The notes under the pieces are model-generated. The model saw only the letters and a list, made by a program, of their open reading frames with translations. It was not told where the DNA came from and did not search any database. A stretch of 64,000 bases of DNA from Tubiluchus corallicola (lineage: Eukaryota > Priapulida > Priapulimorpha > Priapulimorphida > Tubiluchidae): the NCBI GenBank assembly GCA_030141605.1, contig JAQGDQ010000947.1:1-64000 (forward strand), given 5' to 3'. A program made the position numbers and the translations under genes. Of the stretch, positions 24,601-35,819 are shown one piece after another; positions within the stretch are counted from its first letter, which is position 1; each line of letters opens with the position of its first letter.

Positions 24601-26765
24601 CTTCTTCAGGTACCTTTGATCCTGAAACGAGTCTCATTCCATTGTGATCGTAAATGAGAGCTGACACAGAAGATCTATGTCCACTGAATGCCAGACTCTT
24701 CTCACCAGTCAAGGCATTAAATACTGCAATGGATCCATCGCTGTAACCGACTGCAATGTGGCGTTTGTCAGGTGAGGCGGCGACGATTGTCGCTTCTTGT
24801 TTCTCGCCACGTAGTTGAGTCACCTAAAAAGTGACACAATTTTTATGCTGACATTTTTATGTTGGAAACAATTATTGCTATTCTTCAACATTATTCACAA
24901 CCTGAAAAATTATTCAAGATTTGGATAGTTGAATTCAGGCATAACATAGTGCAAAACCCGGGACTGAACCAGGGACCTTGTAGAAACTTTGTAGCAGTAT
25001 GCATAAAAGGAATGAATTTGTAGAGAGCTTGAAGTGTATTAGACTGAAGTTAGTGTAGACTGGCTCTGGTGGTCGAAACGAAACCATAAAATTGTGTTGA
25101 ACTGTGGAAGACTTTATTTCTATTTACATATTACACCATTATTTACAGGAGAGAAAACACATGGTGAACATTCAACAGTAATGCTCAAGAAGGGGAAAAA
25201 GGGAAGGTCTGGCCTTGGCAGAGCTACCCAAGTCACATGCACCCACTGAGCTTACCTGATTAGCTAGTAAAACACACTAACAATCAACGCTACCATATAT
25301 GGTAAGCGCAACAGGTACAGGTGACCGAGCAGCACTGACCAAGGCCACAACCTGAATTAAACTTGACTCACTTCAATAATAAATAATTTTAAATGTAGGT
25401 GGCAGCACACATTAAATTCTTATTGTAGTACTTTAAATTAAGAATTGCAAATGAAATGTGCAACAAGTGAGCATATTAGTTAAAGACTAGTTTCCCATAG
25501 ACAGCTTTAGTTTCTACTTGGAAAACTGAAAGGTACAAAAATATGCGGGTGTCTAAACTCTATACTATTTAGCGGAATTGGAACACTTGTACTTTTTCTG
25601 TCTATAGTATTTAGTATCTCATAATAAAAAAAAAATCCCTATTTGTGACCAAGAATCGTTACTGAAAATGTAAAATAATAAAATGTAAAACCTTATTGTT
25701 TGAATGCAATGAAACACGTATGGTCTTGTATACCACTTTTCGAAGCTATGACAGACTTAATTCACAACATAACAGAAATAAATTAGATTTCAAACAGTGC
25801 AAATTAAAAACAGTACCGCAAAAGCAACTGGAAAGGCAAAACATGTTGCATAAAAATAGCAAAAGTCATCTTTTCTTTTCAAAATGTACCGTATTCATTG
25901 GAGTATAACGCGCACCCCTAATTTTCGATTCAAAATCGGCTCTGACCAAGCATTCTAAGTGACAAACGTTGTTGAACACGTGCGGCCATGATAAAAATCG
26001 TTTATTGACAATGTAAAGTAAACTATGAACATCACAGGGGATAACAAGAATTCTTGGAAATGACACCGTATGACAAAGTCTGCTGATGATGCAAATATTA
26101 TTGATTATTTCCTTAGCTATGCCTCGCCTCTGCAGCGAGTGTTGCGCATGAGCCATTGAGAATTATTTATTTTAGATCCACAACGTCCACGCAAGGATAC
26201 TGTTACTAAAAATAGACCATAGGCGTTTTGTGGGTCGAGAGATGTTGTTGCATTCAATGCTTTGCGATTGTGGTCAGCGATTCTTCGACTAATGAGTCAT
26301 TGCACAAATAATATATTGATACATCTAAGCATGTCACCCCAGCCCTCGTTTATAACGTGCACCCAAACTTTGAGTTCTTTTTTCGGTAGAAAAGTTTGCG
26401 CGTTATACTCGAATAAATACGGTAAATCTATGCTACTGACATACACATTCTTTAACAACAGACCATAATGATGACTGTGCTGAGCACTTACTAAGTGTCA
26501 ATTTTTGGTACATTTCTATTGCGTAATTGCTCCGTTATTTCTACATATTTGATAAACGAATATCATGCATAGTATGCTGAAAAACTGTTACCATTTCGGC
26601 CTTGCGCAGATCCCAAATAAGCACATTTTCACAGGCAGCAACAGCACAGAATTTTCCCATTTGTGCTCGCAGCTCAACATATTTAATGTTGCTCTTATGA
26701 CTGCCGATGAGTCCAAATACAGAAGTGGGGACGTAACGCAAATACTGCTTTGTTATACCCATCAT
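21607..26765 (-). CDS. WDR3: WDR3 N-terminal five coding exons, right copy
   Basis: Mirror of the left copy, transcribed toward the centre. Exons on the minus strand are 26765-26592, 24823-24614, 23397-23279, 22405-22327 and 21807-21607. All splice sites and phases are kept, and I see no stop or frameshift. Exon 5 is one codon shorter than in the left copy (EDD instead of EDDD) and has Gly for Arg after DET. Like its twin it stops at the central transposon without the second half of the protein, so neither copy can make full-length WDR3 from this window. Either the complete gene lies elsewhere or the joint is not real. Confidence 0.9.
22655..23167. mobile_element. Pogo/Tigger-like MITE cluster in WDR3 intron 3, right arm
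   Basis: Mirror of 17205-17725. Termini GGGTTTGCCGGAC and GCAAAGCGAGATACG are clear. Confidence 0.65.
25889..26424. mobile_element. MITE in WDR3 intron 1, right arm
   Basis: Mirror of 13957-14492 with TA flanks intact. The rest of this intron (24824-25888) holds no recognisable gene. Confidence 0.85.
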
Positions 26766-26895
26766 GTACCTGAAATATTAAAAAAAGTAGTAAGTGAAAC
26801 ATGAATAGAATGGCAACATATGCAGGCGCAACAGAATGAAACATTTCTTTGCCTCTCAGAATCACTCATTTGCCTAATGGTATTACTCAACAATT

Positions 26896-27548
26896 ACCAT
26901 CACCAACACGAGATCTATTCATCACCAACACGCGATCTATTCATCACCAACATGAGATCTATTCATCACCAACATGAGATCTATTCATCACCAACACGAG
27001 ATCTATTCATCACCAACATGAGATCTATTCATTACCAACACGAGATCTATTCATCGCCAACATGAGATCTATTCATCAGCAACATGAGATCTATTCATCA
27101 CCAATATTGAGATCTATTCATCACCAACATGAGATCTATTCATCACCAACATGAGATCTATTCATCACCAATATTGAGATCTATTCATCACCAACATGAG
27201 ATCTATTCATCACCAACATGAGGTCTATTCATCACCAACATGAGATCTATTCATCACCAACATGAGATCTGTTCATCACCAATATCGAGATCCATTCATC
27301 GCCAATGTGAGATCTATTCATCGCCAACATGAGATCTATTCATCACCAATATTGAGATCTATTCATCACCAGCGTGAGATCAATTCATCACCAACATGAG
27401 ATCTATTCATCACCAATATCGAGATCCATTCATCGCCAATGTGAGATCTATTCATCGCCAACATGAGATCTATTCATCACCAATATTGAGATCTATTCAT
27501 CACCAGCGTGAGATCAATTCATCACCAACGTGAGATCTTTTCATCGTT
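26896..27548. repeat. 22-23-bp minisatellite, long allele (right arm)
   Basis: Same units as 13226-13500 but about 653 bp, near 29 copies, so the array is more than twice as long. Internal blocks repeat (CCAATATTGAG and CCAATATCGAG followed by CGCCAATGTGAG), indicating expansion by multi-unit duplication. Confidence 0.95.
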
Positions 27549-27587
27549 AGTCATCAAATAACAGCATATCTTAAACATATCTTACAT

Positions 27588-27752
27588 GATGTGAATATTC
27601 TAGCATGTATGCCCAAGAACATTCTGTACAGCAAACTCGCCACTGGCTCCAGACCCACAGGGAGGCCACTGCTCCGCTACAAAGATGTATGTAAACAGGA
27701 CCTCAAGGCAGGCGGCATTATGATACCACGTACTGTTTGGCCTGACAAACTA
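27588..27752 (+). mobile_element. LINE C-terminal tail fragment, right arm
   Basis: Mirror of 13022-13185, again directly beside the minisatellite. Confidence 0.7.
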
Positions 27753-27920
27753 TGCATTTAGCTTCAAACTGTATTCATCAAAATTATTGTGTATTGTGCA
27801 CGTGTATATGCTAGCTGCTAAAGACTTCTTATTTTATTTGTATTATCTGGACTATATCGCATTGTATTTACTTTACTGGATAATTATCTGTATTGTGGTG
27901 ATAATTGTAAGATGCAGTGT

Positions 27921-28291
27921 GGAAAAGAATACACTCTTAAACTATTGATGAACCTTATAAAGCAGGTCGAAAACATCTGTGGTCTATTCTTACAGCATTG
28001 CTTAGACTGTTAAATGTTTTTAATACTGTACAAAACCCTTGTATGGCTGAATGTACGCCCAGTAATGGAGTATGGAGACAGTCAGACGAAATATGGTAAT
28101 CAGTTAAGTTAGAATATATTAGAAAGGTAGAAACCATCCAGAGTCACACAACGAAACTGGTACCAGGACTGCATGATCTATCATACTCCAAACATATGCA
28201 GAGATTGGAACAAGTTGCGCACACATGTCAGGTCACTTTAAAAGACATTTGACAAATGATGGTGGGCAGACCATCCGGAGAAATAAAATAA
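27921..28291 (+). mobile_element. LINE reverse-transcriptase fragment, right arm
   Basis: Mirror of 12480-12850, same motif and same defects. Confidence 0.7.
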
Positions 28292-28732
28292 AACCTTTCA
28301 AACCGAGTAGACGCTAGAGGCGTTGCAGTAATCATCATTTCTACGTGTCACAGCAGACAGCGAAAAATTCAGACGTTAATTGCTTCACGTTTGTACATGC
28401 AACCAGTTTAGTACGAAAATGGAGAAAACAATGGGCAAAAAAGCCGATGCTTCGCCTAGTACATTACGGAATAACATCGATTATTAATCGAATCATATAA
28501 TACAGTATTATTATTTTAATACAAATCATCATAATTATGCCCATCACGTCTACTGTAGACAATGGGCAGGCAGAATTCCAAAATAAAGAAATCTGTCCTA
28601 AAGACTGGTAAACACAGCAATTTAATGTAGCAAAAAAACACAAGCTATACCAGTGGCTTGTAAGCACTACTTCCCAGGTACGGGTAGGATTATGCACAGG
28701 ACACGTGAAAACCGCGAATGAGCTATGGAAAA

Positions 28733-28751
28733 CGCCATTTGCGTGACGTCA
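28733..28751 (-). promoter_or_regulatory. CRE plus YY1-like site, right-arm copy
   Basis: Mirror of 12023-12041 with TGACGTCA and AAATGGCG both unchanged, although the flanking sequence has drifted slightly. Confidence 0.35.
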
Positions 28752-28907
28752 GAGCAAAAGTTCTGAAGTTAGCGTTTAGGTTGTATATAAATTCGTTATT
28801 CTTCTGCGTAAGTACATATCGAAGTGTACAAAGAGGAAGAACGAAAATTAAATAATTCGCACACGCACGCATGCACACAACAAGAATTGCATGATACAGT
28901 GCTTCAT

Positions 28908-29154
28908 ATATTCAATTCAATTCAAAACGTGTATTTATTTCCATATTCATGATATAACTGAGGCAAGTAAATGTATTTAATTTTCTCAATGGAAATACGA
29001 TGGTGAAAGACCAAGAGGGTCAACTAGTCAAGCCATCCTTCAACGGATGTATGTGATTATTGGGATGACACTGTAACTATTTCACTCATGAATAGTAGTG
29101 AAATTACATTGTTACTATTTTACTTAGCAACTTGATCTGTTTAAAATTCTCTAA
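28908..29154 (-). mobile_element. SINE/LINE-tail repeat, right arm
   Basis: Mirror of 11620-11866, with tail ATTCAATTCAATTC at 28909-28922. Confidence 0.7.
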
Positions 29155-30459
29155 TCAACTTTAAATAACTGAAGGATGAAAATGCAATCAAAGATATCTA
29201 AACATACAGGAAAATGATAAACAAAAAGCAATGGTAAGCAAAAGCCAAATAATGTGGTACAAATGAATAAAAAATGATCAAAATTCAAGCTGTCATAATT
29301 TTATAACTAACTCCAACTCACAACAAAGGCCAACGTATGATTATATGCTTTTTAAACATTTTTTAACTTGGAATTAACAAAACATGCAGATGCTCAGATT
29401 AGGTTTTGTTCTAGAAAATTATTTGCTCTTCTAAAAAATCGATTTTTTTCTATGAAAGGTATTACGCATGAAAGTCAGGCCTAATATTTCCTGATAAGAA
29501 CATTAAATAGGAATGTTTTTTCGAAAAAATATTTCTGCAGAAATCGAATACTACATGAGCCAGGTATTTGCAAACTTTCTTTTTGATCAACTTTCTTAAT
29601 TTCTTTTGCAAATAAGCCTATTAATTTTTATGAGATATGATTATAATAATTTTTATTTTAACTACTAATTATTCTTAATGCCTTATGCTTGCTTTAAATA
29701 ATATTCAAAAATATAACAGGTGCTATAAATCGCTAAAAAGAGATGTAGGCTTAGCAGTCTTTGCTTAGTGTACAAAATATTTAACTTGTAACAAAAAGTT
29801 ACTGAACTGTCGCTAGGGCGACACTAACTGCGCGAACTACTGCGCAGTATGTTTCCCTACTTTCTGTGGTTTATAGTCTTTGTACATATGTATATTCATA
29901 ATCTTTACTTAAAGTCGGGTGTTCAACAGAAGAACAGCCAAATAGGCTATTCATACCGACTAAACTATAGTATGCTAAAACAATTTACTAAAATAGACAC
30001 ACACTATTACTCAAACTGGAAATAAAATCAAAAAATGAAAAAGGGGTATTATAAAAAAGTATGCAAAATATAAAAATAAAATCATACAAGGATAAAAACA
30101 AGCCGGCCACAAATATTTAAAAAGGTGTGCATCACTTAATTCTGAGAATATGAAAGATTATATGGAGATAAAAAAACACTAAAACTGATCCATTAAAATA
30201 ATGAAGATACAGTGTACTTAAGAATAATTAACACAAATTAGGTAGCACAAGCTGAGCACCTACATGTGTCCCCACTCCATTTGTTAATTTGCCTCAAGAA
30301 ATCATATAATTAGTTTGTACACTAACTCTACGAGTTAGTTTGTTTACCTTCGGAATATAATGCCACAGGAAAAGCAATGGCACAGATCGAAAGTAGGTAA
30401 AATGGCACAGGAAAAATGGCATTGTAAAAATGGCACAGAAACAAATCGCACATGTTACA

Positions 30460-30670
30460 TGTACAATTCAATTCAATTCAGTTTTATTTGTACAAATACA
30501 TACAATGTACATTGGCAAAGCAATGCACGTAAATACTACATAACCCATTGAATACTGCATAAACTGGCTGTGTGCAAGGTTATTTTCATAAACAAAATTT
30601 AATTTTAAGATATAGTATACTGATACTAACATCACAGTTACATAAAAATTGTGTAACTTTAGCAATAGAA
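30460..30670 (-). mobile_element. Retroelement-like repeat with (GAATT)n tail, right arm
   Basis: Mirror of 9410-9619, with the tail reading ACAATTCAATTCAATTCAG at about 30462-30480. Confidence 0.55.
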
Positions 30671-30887
30671 AAAAAGACCCAAAAGTAGTAGTTTAGTAGG
30701 TATGTGTACCAGCTTTTTGTTTCAACGAAAGTTGAAAAAAATTGGTTAGAATCTGCTGCCAGATTTCTTATTCCAGAAATGGATTACAAATGGATTAGAA
30801 ATCTCAAATAATTCGGTCTGATTCATATATTCGAAAGTCTCTAATTCGATTAGATTCTAATTTCTTATCATCTTATCTAGGTGCTTG

Positions 30888-30980
30888 CTAGGGTCGATGG
30901 CTCGACGCCTCTACAGGCCTACCAGTACATTTGTATTTTCCCTGGGTTGTGCTTATAATTCATTTAATGCCACTGGACTT
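30888..30980. other. ~93-bp segment present only in the right arm
   Basis: Starts GCTAGGGTCGATGGCTCGAC and is absent at 9180/9181 in the left arm. CTTG occurs at both edges, giving microhomology or a short target duplication. Confidence 0.75.
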
Positions 30981-31329
30981 GATTAGCGATCGTCGTGTTT
31001 AATTTTCAACTTTGCTGTTTCGCTTTTGCCAATAACGAGGTCCGATTAGCGTATGCTGTAAAATTGCTGTTTTTGCGAGCGACCTGCTGAACTTGCTTGT
31101 TCTGCTAATTATGGCTTCTTTTTGTAAATTCTGTGGCAGTTTGATATCTGATGGTGTACGTAATTTGTCGAGAAGCAAGAGATGTATCCGCATGTTGACG
31201 CCAAAGACTTGTAAGTGAGAAATATTAGTATGTTATTTGTTAACATAAAGTGGAGTTTAAAGCAAAAGCCAAGTTTATCTGGAAGCTGAGCTTTTTTGAG
31301 GAAAATTATAGAAAGTTTCAGCCATAAAA

Positions 31330-31452
31330 ATGCAATACGCGCCTCGTGTAATTAGTAAAATCAATTTGAAGTCCCAACACGTCACGCTTGGACGCGCTCA
31401 TTTTGGCGAAAAATGGCGTCATTTGGTTGTCGTGCAGTACTAATCCCACCAG
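31330..31452. promoter_or_regulatory. YY1-like site with short start-codon ORFs, right arm
   Basis: Mirror of the left site. On the plus strand ATG at 31413 reads MASFGCRAVLIPPG up to a possible donor at 31452/31453. The strand agrees with MRPL19 further right, whose first exons are unknown, but a link is speculation. The opposite 27-codon frame starts at about 31398 on the minus strand with one substitution (Asp for Glu). Confidence 0.25.
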
Positions 31453-31474
31453 GTACTTGAGCAATCTTTTTATT

Positions 31475-32850
31475 GACTTATACTTATAGAGCGAACTCTA
31501 TCGACTACTATATGCTCGCAAGTTTTCGTGCGTGTCTGAAAGTCAACAAAAATCTGAAAATTACTTATAGGTTCTCCTAGGTTGATTTGTATTTTTGTAT
31601 ATTTTATTCTTAAATTATTGTAAATTTATGGAGTAAAATAAAAATTACTTACTTGTACAGTTAATATATGCTACTTGCACATTTTAAGGTATTATCCTAT
31701 GGATTAAAGTTGTGTAACAACTTTAAATTGATCCAATGACTAATTTTTATATAAAAGTCGGCTGCCTCATCTTCTTGCGAAGAAATTGGCTTAAAAGGTT
31801 CTCATAATCATAAAAACATTGAAAATCTGTTGCTGTGTGATGCTCGTATTCTCATAAAACATTTAGCAGTTGGCGGTGCCTTTGTTTTCTCGCAAGTAGT
31901 TTTGTCGTCCTCTGTATGTTTGTCTTGACACGCACTTGCTATGGTGATGATTTTGTGTTCCGTTATTTGCGGTGTAACTTGAATGACCGAATCAATTTGC
32001 ACCCAGATTTCGAATTCGATGCTGCTCATACCAGGTGGTGATAGGCTTATCCCTTGCAACATAGTAAGAATTTCATTATCAGTTTTCTTCAGGCATGTGA
32101 ATCGTACGTGACTGAAACAGTTCTGAATAGAGTGTTGACTGAATTGAATTGCTCCATGACATAGCCAATAGATGCAGTGTGTTCAGAAAACTTTTTTTAG
32201 CCATGTCATTTGCACTTAATTGATGAGCTGCATCATCCGAATCCATTGCTTCTAACACTTTCGCCCGCATTTCTCTTCTATAGTATGCCTTCAGTGTTGG
32301 AATAATACCCTGATCTCACAGCTGAATGAGTTGTGTGGCGTTTGTTTACCAGTAAAAACAGCATTTCTTGAACGTTCAGATGCTAGATTCTCATTTTGGC
32401 TTGCTGACTGTTTAACTTGTGATAGTTTCTTTCAAAATTCTGCCAATAGTTTGGGAACTTTTCAACTGCGCTGCTGCACACCACCTCTGTCCGGAATTTT
32501 CAGAAATTTATCGTGCCACTCTAAAATTTTCAGTTTTTCCTTAACTGTTAAATCCTTAAGCTTATGCTCCATTTTCAAACTTCTGAACTCTATGCTGTTA
32601 TTTCATCTATGATGTTTACTCTTGTCAGCCACACGGAGTACCAGCTGATTACAGTTCCTGCATCTTTGACAGTTAACTGAAGTCGCGTGATTTGCTTAAA
32701 AGCCACTCAAATTGAAACCAATAGACAAGTGATTAAATATTTAGTTTCTAGAAATTGTTGGGTAATGAGGTTAATTGCAGTGGATGAGCAGGTAACAGAT
32801 TCAAATCAAAACTGCTGTGCTTGCGTATTAGCACATGACAAACGTAGCTG
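31475..32850 (-). mobile_element. Degenerate pogo/Tigger transposon, right arm
   Basis: Mirror of 7427-8690 and slightly more complete, since it retains 113 bp (32572-32684) deleted on the left. The DDE_1 tail frame runs 32270-32079 and the following piece 32062-31808. Nearly the whole element is still alignable between arms. Confidence 0.75.
32572..32684. other. 113-bp segment present only in the right arm
   Basis: Lies inside the pogo remnant; the left arm joins directly at 7593/7594. Because it falls within the element's leader and N-terminal region, a deletion on the left is more likely than an insertion here. Confidence 0.8.
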
Positions 32851-32881
32851 CTTACAAACAACACTGCTTACTTACAACAAC

Positions 32882-33787
32882 TTAAGTTGTTATTTTGCAT
32901 TTTAGTATCTTTGTCATGGCAGTTCTGTGGCTTGTGCTGAATGCTGCATATATTACTGGATTAATGGCGCTATTTGCATAAACCAGCCATATTCCAGGTG
33001 CAAACTTATCCCTTGTTATACACTTGCATTTTGCATTGATTATTGGCACAATTATAGACGGCAACCAGAAAACAATAGCAGCAAGCACCACAGCACCCAG
33101 AGTTTTTGTCGCCTTTAGTTCTTTAAGCTGTCTCATCGCGCCCTGTGAAGGTTGTTGACTTTGGTCGTCTACACGCTGCGCTTGTCGCCATGCTGCTTTC
33201 CACACGACAGCAGTTAACGTAATCGTCACCAGAATTACAGGAATCATCAGCATTTCAAAAAGAGCGAAAAGAAACGGTGTCAAATGTGGTGTAAGTAAAG
33301 TCGCTCGCACGTATCCCGTGGTTGTTCCCGTTATCCAAATCCCAGCTATGGATAGTGACACCATTTTTGTATTCACGTAGACATTGCATCTTAGAGGATG
33401 CACGATTGTGATATACCTCTCCACAGCTATCAGTAGGATGTGATATACGCTTACTGTAGTTGTTGAAAGACCTACAAATGGTGAGAGTTTTTGAAATACT
33501 CTTATCCTTCTAGAGAAGTCGCGGGCAATTAGGAATGGTAATGCAAAAGCACCAACCATCAAATCTGCCGCTGCTAGAGATACAATGATGGCATTTTTTC
33601 GAGTGTGTAGCAATTTTGTGTTTGCTATGGCAACCAGTACAAGTGTGTTTCCTACCACGGTAATTACAGAGATTATGCTCGAGATGATTACTTCAACAAT
33701 ACTGGCTTTGTAACTAGGAACAATATCTGCTTCTCCGAAGCTGTTTGTAAAATTGCTGTTGTTGCCCAGCAACTCCGGTTCTGACAT
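32882..33787 (-). CDS. Class A (rhodopsin-like) GPCR, intact intronless copy
   Basis: A single exon of 301 residues from the ATG at 33787. The same frame runs a few codons upstream without an ATG, so MSEPELLG is taken as the start. Two N-glycosylation sequons (N9, N12) precede seven hydrophobic segments. Class A marks: GN in TM1 (46-47), LAAAD in TM2 with Asp75, ERY (123-125) in place of DRY, FWLP (240-243) for CWxP, and NPVIY (276-280). TM3 has no Cys at the usual disulfide position and loop 2 is very short with none; the third extracellular loop has KCKC. That pattern resembles the melanocortin/cannabinoid/S1P group, but the ligand cannot be named. The C-tail is short. It should act at the plasma membrane through G proteins. 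The pogo remnant starts just downstream. Confidence 0.85.
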   Translation of the reverse strand: MSEPELLGNNSNFTNSFGEADIVPSYKASIVEVIISSIISVITVVGNTLVLVAIANTKLLHTRKNAIIVSLAAADLMVGAFALPFLIARDFSRRIRVFQKLSPFVGLSTTTVSVYHILLIAVERYITIVHPLRCNVYVNTKMVSLSIAGIWITGTTTGYVRATLLTPHLTPFLFALFEMLMIPVILVTITLTAVVWKAAWRQAQRVDDQSQQPSQGAMRQLKELKATKTLGAVVLAAIVFWLPSIIVPIINAKCKCITRDKFAPGIWLVYANSAINPVIYAAFSTSHRTAMTKILKCKITT

Positions 33788-34034
33788 CTCAGTTTTCCGC
33801 TCGTAGAACACAATTTCTTTTCACAGTTTTTTAATTGTAGTTTTCATTTAATCGTCTTCCTACATTACATTTTCACAACCCGTTTTCACCTTGTTCACGT
33901 TTACGATAGATTTTATTATAAGTATTGTTTTTTAATTTCTCCGGTGAAAATGCCATGCATCTGAATCCGAGACCTTAATACAAGTTGCAACATTTACTTT
34001 GAAACCTGCACCATTTACATATGCATTACAGTTG

Positions 34035-34850
34035 CCTTTACCAATAGATGCAAACATTTTGCTTCACATGCTTTGGTATTGTTGTATTAGCTGTACAAAT
34101 AATTGGTGGATATGCCTACAATGACAAATGCTATGGATTATTAATCAACATGCGAAAATGTTTTCTTTCTGCTCTATCCAATGTTTTTATGTTAACTGTC
34201 ATGTACTCCGTTCAAGCTCAGCTGTCATTTTTAACTTCTTTTGTACATGATCGGATGAACTCTTTCACTGCTAAGCGTGACCGAAATGCTCCTAGGTGTG
34301 AAGAGTCTTCAGTGCATGTTGGAGATTTGTGAAACTTACGCCAGCAAATATTCCCTTAATTTTGTTAATATTCATGGGAACAAAGTAAAATATAAATGTA
34401 TGTTATTCACTCTCCGCAATCCTCATCATTTACGTAATAGGGAACCACAGGTATTTCTCGATGCACCTTTAACTTTGCATAAAACTCTCATTTAGGTCAT
34501 ATATTAACTTCTGACTTGTCTGACAGCGCTGTTATACCTTGTTCAAAAAATGTTTTTGTTTTTAGGGCCAATAGTGTTATTTCGAATTTCTATCTGGTTA
34601 GTTTTAAAGTGAAAATTAAAATAGTCCAGATGATTTGTCAGTTACTTTGCGGATCTCATGCCTGGAAACTTATCAGTTGCAATATTGAAAATATTAACAC
34701 AGCTTGGAATATTGCTGGGAGAAAAATTTGGAATTGATCATATCACAGTTGTCGCTATTTGTTACCGTTTGTATGCAATACTAATCATCCTAGTAGTGTG
34801 GCATGTCATAAATCTTTCGTTAAGATGTATGTTAAAAGTTTACATAGCAC
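34035..34850 (+). mobile_element. Degenerate LINE reverse-transcriptase fragment, right arm
   Basis: Mirror of 4665-5480. The 94-codon frame at 34048-34332 is part of this remnant (a hydrophobic stretch and a VQAQLSFLTSF segment). It is not a separate membrane protein gene as far as I can see. Confidence 0.65.
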
Positions 34851-35814
34851 TTACCAACCCAGTCTGCCCCTCAAAATGCATGAAACCCAAGGCCTTTTGG
34901 CTTTCTCGGGTATGACAGCTGCACAGCAAACAATGTTGTCGATCCTCTTTTGAATTTTTCCAATTGTGACCAAAGGGAGTCGTCCTTTAAATGAATGTCT
35001 TGCCATCAAATCCATCAGCAATATAAACATCTGTTTTGGTGAACATACATCGACATCCAATGTTTTAACTTCGTTTTAATTTAAAACGTAAAATACAAAT
35101 ATGGTAAAGCCGTGGACTTCGTAAATGCAGTGGTCATCACTTGTATTTTTAAAAAATTTTTGTTCACCGCCACCGCTCTCCTACTGCTGCTGCTCCTCCT
35201 GCTGGCGCCATCTATCCACTAAAAATTCAAACTCATACATCCCGCACTTCTCCATTCTTTTCAGCAGCATCAAGAACAAGTAGCGGGATAAGCATATCAG
35301 CTTCATCATGAGAATGATGGCCGATAGACTGGTCATACACATCTGGTTTATTAGCAAGTGTCGAGATTCCATATACTACCACTGAGTCCTGATCTCTTTT
35401 CTCAAAAACACAAAGCAACGCTTTTCCCAGGTGTACAGTCAGATCCACTTTGGTTTCAATGTGTCACAGAAAGGTTTTGAGTTGCACAAGCTCGTGGTGT
35501 CATAAGTCCCGTGCTTCTCTTTGACATTGTCTCAGATTTTGGTGAGTCTTTGATGTGGCAGCCAAAGATAACCCTTCGCTCTGTGTAACGTCTCATGATC
35601 TTATCAATTGCTTGCAGGTAGATTTCTGCAAGTCGTACCAGTTTGCCGTGCTTGGTTCTTTCTTAAATACTTCGGACAACAACCATGGCATAGATAATGC
35701 ACATTTTTTCTTAATCCATTCCCTGAAACGTATCTTGTAACATCTTTTACTTCTGAAGTGAAATTCTACGAAGGAATTTTCGCTGTAGTAATTAGAAGTT
35801 TTTAACCAGAACAA
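34851..35814 (-). pseudogene. Broken repeat-family ORF, right arm
   Basis: Mirror of 3700-4664 with the same frameshift and the same internal interruption, so it was already dead before the duplication. Confidence 0.55.
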
Positions 35815-35819
35815 GGACT

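Noticed and set aside
26820-27065. 81-codon frame rich in HQHEIYSSPT repeats
   Set aside because: A translation of the 22-23-bp minisatellite; the shorter left-arm array does not keep it.
13226-27548. Tandem arrays as a CRISPR-like structure
   Set aside because: Units are contiguous without unique spacers and the DNA is eukaryotic.
34048-34332. Putative membrane protein of 94 residues
   Set aside because: It is continuous with a degenerate LINE reverse-transcriptase remnant and breaks frame immediately after.
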